Below are positions 60,110 to 64,000 of a DNA stretch of 64,000 bases, piece after piece. The notes under the pieces are model-generated. The model did not search any database, had not been told where the DNA came from, and saw nothing but the letters and a program-made list of their open reading frames with translations. Numbering within the stretch: position 1 is the first letter of the stretch; each line of letters starts with the position of its first letter. The translations under genes and the position numbers were made by a program. Source of the DNA: Polyangiaceae bacterium (GTDB lineage Bacteria; Myxococcota_A; Polyangia; Polyangiales; Polyangiaceae); contig JACKEB010000014.1 in the NCBI GenBank assembly GCA_020633205.1, positions 607,701 to 671,700 of the forward strand. Direction: 5' to 3'.

Positions 60110-60871
60110 CTAGTTGACGCTAAAGGTAATGCGGCCGTTTAGACTGCCGGAGTTAACGTTGGTGCGCGCCTCGACACTGTAGCCATTACCTCGCGGTAGC
60201 GGCTTCGCGTCGCAGCCAGACGACGGGCTAAGGATCGCATACTCGCCCTCGCCTCGGTAGCGATCGCTCAACGAGTCGTTGGCGTAGAGTGGCGTCGAAA
60301 ACTGCAGCGTGCCTCCGGGCTCGAGTTCGATGCGCAGCGTGACTCGGGTGGTGATCATGTACCGCATGCAGCTGAGCGCCAAGCTCTTGCTCCCGCGCTG
60401 GAGCTTGCCTAATTGCACGCTGGGCAGGCTCTCACCAACGGTGACCGTGAAGTCTACGACCTCGGCGCCGGAGTTTACCAAATCCACTTGAACCATGATC
60501 TGACTACCCTGCGGAACCGAATTGGGGTTCGGTTGAACCATCTTCAGCGCGTTCGGTAGCGGCTCCTTTGAGCGCTCGTTTACCCGACACTCGAAGGTCC
60601 TTCGCAGCTCTTCGAAGTCCAAGTTACTACCGTGGCACTTCGCTCGGTCCCAAGGCTTCGGTTCACCGGAAATCGACGCGAGGGGCTCTGGAGGCTCAGC
60701 GTTTTCGGCGCTGGCAGAGGGCGGTGGTGCGACTAGGGCAATCGGTTCGCTGCTGTCAGCTGCGGGAGCCGGGGCCGGCTCCTGATGAGGTACTGGCGCT
60801 TCTGGATGGCTGGCCTCTCCCCCACAAGCGGCGCAAATCAGGCCGATACCGACAACTGCTCTACTGAACAC
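60110..60871 (-). CDS. Hypothetical lipoprotein
   Basis: A 253-aa protein. GTG 60871 gives MFSRAVVGIGLICAAC as signal and lipobox; the frame upstream is open to 61021 but overlaps the divergent gene's leader. A Pro/Ala/Glu-rich spacer follows. The domain reads QGSQIMVQVDLVNSGAEVVDF, TVTVGESLPSVQLGKLQRG, MRYMITTRVTLRIELEPGG and GNGYSVEARTNVNSGSLNG, an immunoglobulin-like beta-sandwich. No family recognised. Confidence 0.72.
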   Translation of the reverse strand: MFSRAVVGIGLICAACGGEASHPEAPVPHQEPAPAPAADSSEPIALVAPPPSASAENAEPPEPLASISGEPKPWDRAKCHGSNLDFEELRRTFECRVNERSKEPLPNALKMVQPNPNSVPQGSQIMVQVDLVNSGAEVVDFTVTVGESLPSVQLGKLQRGSKSLALSCMRYMITTRVTLRIELEPGGTLQFSTPLYANDSLSDRYRGEGEYAILSPSSGCDAKPLPRGNGYSVEARTNVNSGSLNGRITFSVN

Positions 60872-60980
60872 GCGGGGAGTTTCGCACTGATTCGTGGCGT
60901 CTGTTGAGCGAGTAGATTTTTCAGATCGAAAATCGCCTTGAGGCGTAAGCGGTCGGCCGCCCCCTCGTTTCGGGGGGGTC

Positions 60981-62222
60981 ATGCGAACGGTAAAACTCTT
61001 CTCCGCCCTTGCTTTGGTCACTTGCTGGATGTCCAGCGCCCCGGCTCACGCTGAGAGCCAAGACGACGATATCGGCACTCGCCCTGCGGCTCCGCGTAAG
61101 GCCGAGGTCGCGGTCGGTCCGCTCACTCAAGACGAGAGCGGGCAGGGTACGGCGCAAGGCGATGTGACCCCTGTCGTTGCGCGCCCCGACAGCGAGTACA
61201 ACTCCGGTGGCGGTGGCCCTCGGGACATGGGCGGCTCCGGGTCGTCTCTCGACGAACCCACGGACTGGGCGGTGCTCCACGCTGGTCTCCGTCCGCACCT
61301 CGGCACCTTCGGTGGCGTCGCAGCGATGGCGCTGGCTCACGAACGCATCGAGCGCTTCTACGGCGGCTTCTCCCTCTCTCTGATCCGCAACGACGCGGGC
61401 ACCCACGTTGGCGCCTTGCAGCTCGCCATCGGGCGCAACCTCGCAGACGAGTTCATTGGTGTCTCTCAGTTTTCTCTTGCGGAAAATCGAGCGCGCACCT
61501 TCATGGGTGTGGGTCAGGTCGCCCTGGCGTACAACCGCAGCCTCGATTGGTACGGAGCGTTGCAGTTCGCTGGCGTGAACCGCGCTCAAGAGTTCTACGG
61601 TGGCCTCCAGATTGGTGGCTACAACCGCACCGAGGAAGAGTTCTTCGGTCTCGCCCAGATTGGTGGCTTCAACCTCGCTGAAGAAGACTTTGTCGGTCTG
61701 GGTCAGCTCGGCTTCTACAACCAGGCGGAAGACTTCACCGGGCTGTTCCAGGTCGGCTTCTTGAACGCTCAAGGGGAGATTTACGACGAGCACATCGACG
61801 GCAAAGACGGCTCCTTTGCTGGTCTGGTGCAGGCTGGTGCCGCGAACTCCACGGGTCGTTTCCGCGGTGTACTACAGGCCGGTGTCACCAACTTCTCCGC
61901 AGACTTCGTCGGAGGCTTCCAGGTTGGCCTCGCCGCATACTCCAAGGAGTTCCGCGGAGTCGCGCAGATCGGTGGTGGAAACATCACGGAGAAGCTCTAC
62001 GGTTCGCAAATTGGCGTCGCGAACATCTCAGAGGAGGTCCACGGGGTGCAGATTGGCCTGTTCAATCACACCGAGCGCCTCCGTGGACTACAGATCGGAC
62101 TCGTCAATCACGCCAGCGACGGTGTGCTCGAGTGGAGCCCGATCATCAACATGGGCTTCGGTGACGACGATGGCTACGCCTACGAAGCCAAGCGGCGCGC
62201 CAGCCAAACGGCGCGATTTTGA
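60981..62222 (+). CDS. Surface protein with tandem GxQxG-N repeats (LA_2272-like)
   Basis: A 413-aa protein with Sec signal (MRTVKLFSALALVTCWMSSA), a Pro/Gly spacer to about 85, then about 15 repeats of 19-20 residues: FYGGLQIGGYNRTEEE, FFGLAQIGGFNLAEED, FVGLGQLGFYNQAED, FRGVLQAGVTNFSAD, FRGVAQIGGGNITEK and LRGLQIGLVNHASDG. The consensus F-x-G-x-Q-x-G-x-x-N-x-(A/T)-E resembles the LA_2272-type surface lipoproteins and should form a beta-solenoid or barrel wall. GGGGGGGTC is the Shine-Dalgarno. Nothing in it is enzyme-like. Confidence 0.85.
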   Translation: MRTVKLFSALALVTCWMSSAPAHAESQDDDIGTRPAAPRKAEVAVGPLTQDESGQGTAQGDVTPVVARPDSEYNSGGGGPRDMGGSGSSLDEPTDWAVLHAGLRPHLGTFGGVAAMALAHERIERFYGGFSLSLIRNDAGTHVGALQLAIGRNLADEFIGVSQFSLAENRARTFMGVGQVALAYNRSLDWYGALQFAGVNRAQEFYGGLQIGGYNRTEEEFFGLAQIGGFNLAEEDFVGLGQLGFYNQAEDFTGLFQVGFLNAQGEIYDEHIDGKDGSFAGLVQAGAANSTGRFRGVLQAGVTNFSADFVGGFQVGLAAYSKEFRGVAQIGGGNITEKLYGSQIGVANISEEVHGVQIGLFNHTERLRGLQIGLVNHASDGVLEWSPIINMGFGDDDGYAYEAKRRASQTARF

Positions 62223-62264
62223 GCACGCTTGTCGGTCCGACGCGCGGCTGATACGCAGCCGTGC

Positions 62265-64000
62265 GTGGACCAAGCCAAACCGCTGGTTGCTCGGGTAATC
62301 ACCCCACGTGTCCAAGCGTGGCTCGCGCGGGACACCACGCCGCGCTGGTTCATCGCGCTCTCGCTGCTTCTGTGTTGCACGTCCCTGGGCGTTGGGATGC
62401 AGCTGGACGACCACGTGCTCAACTGGACGGTGAACCACACCGGGCAGCCCGGACCGATGTGGGAGACGCCGCGGCCGTTCTGGGACTTGTTCCGCTTCGC
62501 AGATGGCACCCCTCAGGACCTCGCTCGCGGCTACGCAACGGGTGCGTCCCCCTGGTACACGCAGCCTGGCGTTCGATTGGCGTTCTTTCGCCCGATATCT
62601 GCGCTCACTCACGTCCTCGACTACCACGTGCTGGTCAAGCACCCGTGGTTGATGCACGTGCACTCCTTGCTGTGGCTTGCGCTCTTCGGTATGGCCATCG
62701 CTCGAGTCGTGCGGCGACTAGAAATTTCCGCGGGGAATCAAGCTTGGGTCGTCGGGCTGATGCTATGGTTTGCGCTGCTTGCTCCCTCCCGAGGTGTTCC
62801 CGCGGGTTGGCTCTCCAACCGCAATCAGCTGATCGCCGGCGCGCTCGGTGCCGTAGCTTTCGAACTCTATTTGCGCTGGCGTGAGGCGGAGACACCCAAG
62901 CTGCTGGGCGGCGCCCTGGTGGGCCTCGCGACCTTCGTCTCGTTCTTCGCGGGGGAGAGCGCCATCGCGTTCCTCGGCTATTATCTGGCCTACGCGTTGC
63001 TCCTGGATCGTTCGGGGGTGAGGCGCGCCGTGGCCGCGCTGTTACCGGTGCTCGGCGCCGTAGTTGCTTGGCGCATCATCTACAGCGGCATGGGCTACGG
63101 CACCGCCAATAGCGCAATGTACGTGGACCCCATCGCCAGTCCGCTGCAATTCCTTGGGGTAATGGCAGAGCGGCTCCCCCAGCTGGTCGCCGGGGAAGTC
63201 GGCGGACCAGTCGCTGGTGTGGCGACGCTCGCCGGGCGCAAGGCGGAGCTGCAGGTGCTCGCGGCATGCTGCGTCGTCCTGCTCTTGATGGCGCTCCCGG
63301 TGTATCGGGTGCTGAAGGCGCGGCCGATCGCGCGCTTTTGGGGCCTGGGGGCGCTACTCGCGACGCTGCCGATGTGCGCCACACAGCCGCATTGCCGCTT
63401 GATGCTGGTCGCCGGCTTGGGGCTTTCGGGGGTGGTGGCTCACACCATCGCGCACGCAGTGGAGCAGCGCTCGACCTTTGGCGTGCGCCTCCTCGCGGGC
63501 TTTTGGCTTTGCGTCTTGGCTACGTTGGGACCTCTCCGTTTGGCTTTCGAAGCGTGGAGCGTGCGCTTGGTGGGTCGGCCCGCGGCGCTGGCAGCCGAGG
63601 GCGTCCCGGCGGAGGCAAAGGACAAGACGCTGGTGATCCTCGCGACGCCAGACCCGATGTTCATGTGCGCTCAGCTCCCTATGCAGCTTGCCTCACGGAA
63701 ACTAGTCGAGCCTCGCGCCATCCGCTGTTTGGCGGCGGTTGAAGGCACCGCCAAGCTGACACGCATCAACGAGCGTACGCTGCGCATCTTCGACGCGAAC
63801 GGACTGATGAAGCACTTCTTCATCCCGCTGCTACGTCGAGATCCCATCCCGCATGGCTGGCGCCTGGACCGGCCAGATGTGAAGTACCGCATCAGTCGCC
63901 GGGACGCGGCAGGTCAACCGACTGAGCTGCACGTGCACTTCCACAAGGAGCTCGAGGACCCCGAGCTGTTCTTCGTCGCCTGGTCGCCCGAGACGCAGCG
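62265..64000 (+). CDS. Polytopic membrane protein, incomplete at the window end
   Basis: The frame starts GTG 62265 (MDQAKPLVARVITPRVQAWL) and is open to the last base, so at least 578 residues are present. Hydrophobic helices are seen at WFIALSLLLCCTSLGVG, LLWLALFGMAIARVV, WVVGLMLWFALLAP, LIAGALGAVAFELYL, LLGGALVGLATFVSFFAG, FLGYYLAYALLLD, VAALLPVLGAVVAW, LAACCVVLLLMALPVY, FWGLGALLATLPMCA and RLLAGFWLCVLATLGPL. A soluble C-terminal domain begins near 63630. It resembles glycosyltransferase-like or O-antigen-polymerase-type membrane proteins, but no motif proves it. Confidence 0.75.
   Translation, partial: MDQAKPLVARVITPRVQAWLARDTTPRWFIALSLLLCCTSLGVGMQLDDHVLNWTVNHTGQPGPMWETPRPFWDLFRFADGTPQDLARGYATGASPWYTQPGVRLAFFRPISALTHVLDYHVLVKHPWLMHVHSLLWLALFGMAIARVVRRLEISAGNQAWVVGLMLWFALLAPSRGVPAGWLSNRNQLIAGALGAVAFELYLRWREAETPKLLGGALVGLATFVSFFAGESAIAFLGYYLAYALLLDRSGVRRAVAALLPVLGAVVAWRIIYSGMGYGTANSAMYVDPIASPLQFLGVMAERLPQLVAGEVGGPVAGVATLAGRKAELQVLAACCVVLLLMALPVYRVLKARPIARFWGLGALLATLPMCATQPHCRLMLVAGLGLSGVVAHTIAHAVEQRSTFGVRLLAGFWLCVLATLGPLRLAFEAWSVRLVGRPAALAAEGVPAEAKDKTLVILATPDPMFMCAQLPMQLASRKLVEPRAIRCLAAVEGTAKLTRINERTLRIFDANGLMKHFFIPLLRRDPIPHGWRLDRPDVKYRISRRDAAGQPTELHVHFHKELEDPELFFVAWSPETQ

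Noticed and set aside
1..64000. CRISPR arrays, insertion sequences or prophage
   Set aside because: No regular spacer arrays, transposase or phage structural genes were seen; the repeats found are tRNA-tail units and coding minisatellites.

Overview
The window looks like a chromosomal segment of a soil myxobacterium, most likely of the Polyangiales/Sorangium side of the Myxococcota. Supporting signs are high GC, many secreted lipoproteins with long Gly/Ala/Ser/Thr linkers, two proteins with MYXO-CTERM-like tails (CGC or CSGC motif, hydrophobic helix, Arg-rich end), two Ser/Thr kinases paired with TPR/PEGA-type proteins, an FHA-coupled sigma-54 activator and a dense two-component operon. There is no rRNA, insertion sequence, phage or CRISPR array; assignment is by gene style only.

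Layout. 0.1-13 kb: hybrid histidine kinase, STAS-like protein, lipoproteins (TIM-barrel hydrolase-like, esterase), VOC protein, a 545-aa EGF-repeat MYXO-CTERM protein, a DUF1330 pair, an FHA/sigma-54 activator and an internally deleted DMT transporter. 13-19 kb: a twin-repeat lipoprotein, GNAT, an SDR gene and a MerR gene that share the same MerR-type promoter operator, and tRNA-Lys(CTT) followed by tandem copies of its own 3' end. 19-27 kb: discoidin-domain lipoprotein, an ECF sigma / FecR-TPR / outer-membrane protein / lipoprotein operon, and a PAS-GAF-GGDEF diguanylate cyclase. 27-37 kb: glutathionyl-hydroquinone reductase-like protein, S10 peptidase, BI-1 membrane protein with a prion-like N-terminus, first kinase/TPR module, deaminase, and tRNA-Arg(TCG), again followed by repeats carrying its own 3' end. 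37-50 kb: serine-less carrier-protein-like protein, a probably frameshifted lipoprotein, a tandem-fused F420/NADP-reductase-like protein, a dead site-2-protease-like gene coupled to a MYXO-CTERM protein, and a propeller lipoprotein. 50-64 kb: second kinase/TPR operon, peroxiredoxin-like lipoprotein, a six-gene two-component operon containing a frameshifted kinase, a GFA enzyme, a GxQxG-N repeat surface protein and a polytopic membrane protein that runs off the end.

The genes are mainly signalling and cell-surface functions. Translationally coupled sets (TGATG or ATGA overlaps) define the operons: 7049-8097, 25260-21182, 31715-34167, 35195-36435, 46205-44758, 52321-48712 and 59296-55012. The least explained signal is that both tRNA genes in the window are followed by arrays of their own 3' ends mixed with hairpins and, at the Lys locus, intrinsic terminators. 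This resembles the rtT repeats of E. coli tyrT but is built from different sequences. Several starts were moved to GTG or TTG codons because they give a clean signal peptide or follow a Shine-Dalgarno sequence; each case is noted.
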